A stretch of 6,600 bases of DNA from an uncultured Microbacteriaceae bacterium (GTDB lineage: Bacteria; Actinomycetota; Actinomycetes; Actinomycetales; Microbacteriaceae): positions 1 to 6,600 of the forward strand of contig CALBMG010000277.1 of NCBI GenBank assembly GCA_937896185.1. The letters run 5' to 3'. A program made the translations under genes and the position numbers. This document shows positions 6,573 through 6,600 of this stretch, one piece after another. Numbering within the stretch: the first letter of the stretch is position 1; each line of letters opens with the position of its first letter. The notes under the pieces are model-generated. The model was given only the letters and a program-made list of their open reading frames with translations. It had not been told where the DNA came from and did no database searches.

Positions 6573-6600
6573 AGATCGGAAGAGCGTCGTGTAGGGAAAG
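6573..6600 (+). other. Illumina TruSeq adapter sequence (artefact)
   Basis: The last 28 bases start AGATCGGAAGAGC and continue GTCGTGTAGGGAAAG. This matches, from its first base, the standard TruSeq adapter read at the end of short inserts. It is not genomic, so the contig's true sequence stops at 6572. Confidence 0.97.

Overview
The window is a housekeeping stretch of an actinobacterial chromosome. It carries the conserved translation and lipid block rpsB - tsf - pyrH - frr - cdsA on the minus strand, plus cell-envelope genes at both ends. The gene order, a DivIVA-motif protein, an actinobacterial-type secreted lytic transglycosylase, an alanine-rich S2 tail, a divergent M23 peptidase next to rpsB and a moderately high GC content (by eye, in the high fifties) together suggest a Microbacteriaceae-like organism. 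A freshwater or metagenomic relative would fit. The taxon is inferred from these features, not tested.

Layout from right to left, in the direction of transcription. An M23-family peptidase gene starts at 6239 on the plus strand and runs off the contig. A 245-base divergent intergenic region (5994-6238) holds a candidate rpsB promoter and a leader with several inverted repeats. rpsB (5160-5993) and tsf (4302-5129) follow, ending at a strong hairpin terminator (4259-4288). pyrH (3487-4188) comes next, with its own short upstream region. An EamA/DMT-type membrane transporter (2634-3560 at most) sits between pyrH and frr, which are normally adjacent. frr (2039-2590) and cdsA (1071-2039) overlap by one base. 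Then come a 178-residue protein made of four short DivIVA-like motifs (520-1056) and, starting directly after its stop codon, a partial secreted lytic transglycosylase-like protein (1-519).

How the genes work together: S2, EF-Ts and RRF serve translation. UMP kinase supplies UDP/UTP for RNA and for wall-precursor nucleotides. CdsA makes CDP-diacylglycerol for phospholipids. The DivIVA-motif protein, the transglycosylase and the M23 peptidase are plausibly tied to wall growth and remodelling.

The most certain anomaly is technical. The last 28 bases (6573-6600) match an Illumina TruSeq adapter, so genomic sequence ends at 6572 and the peptidase gene reads into adapter. I see no CRISPR array, IS element, tRNA, rRNA or phage gene, and no convincing new multi-gene system. 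The biologically interesting points are the transporter inserted between pyrH and frr with an unclear start, the four-motif DivIVA-like protein coupled to a wall lytic enzyme, and the structured rpsB leader.
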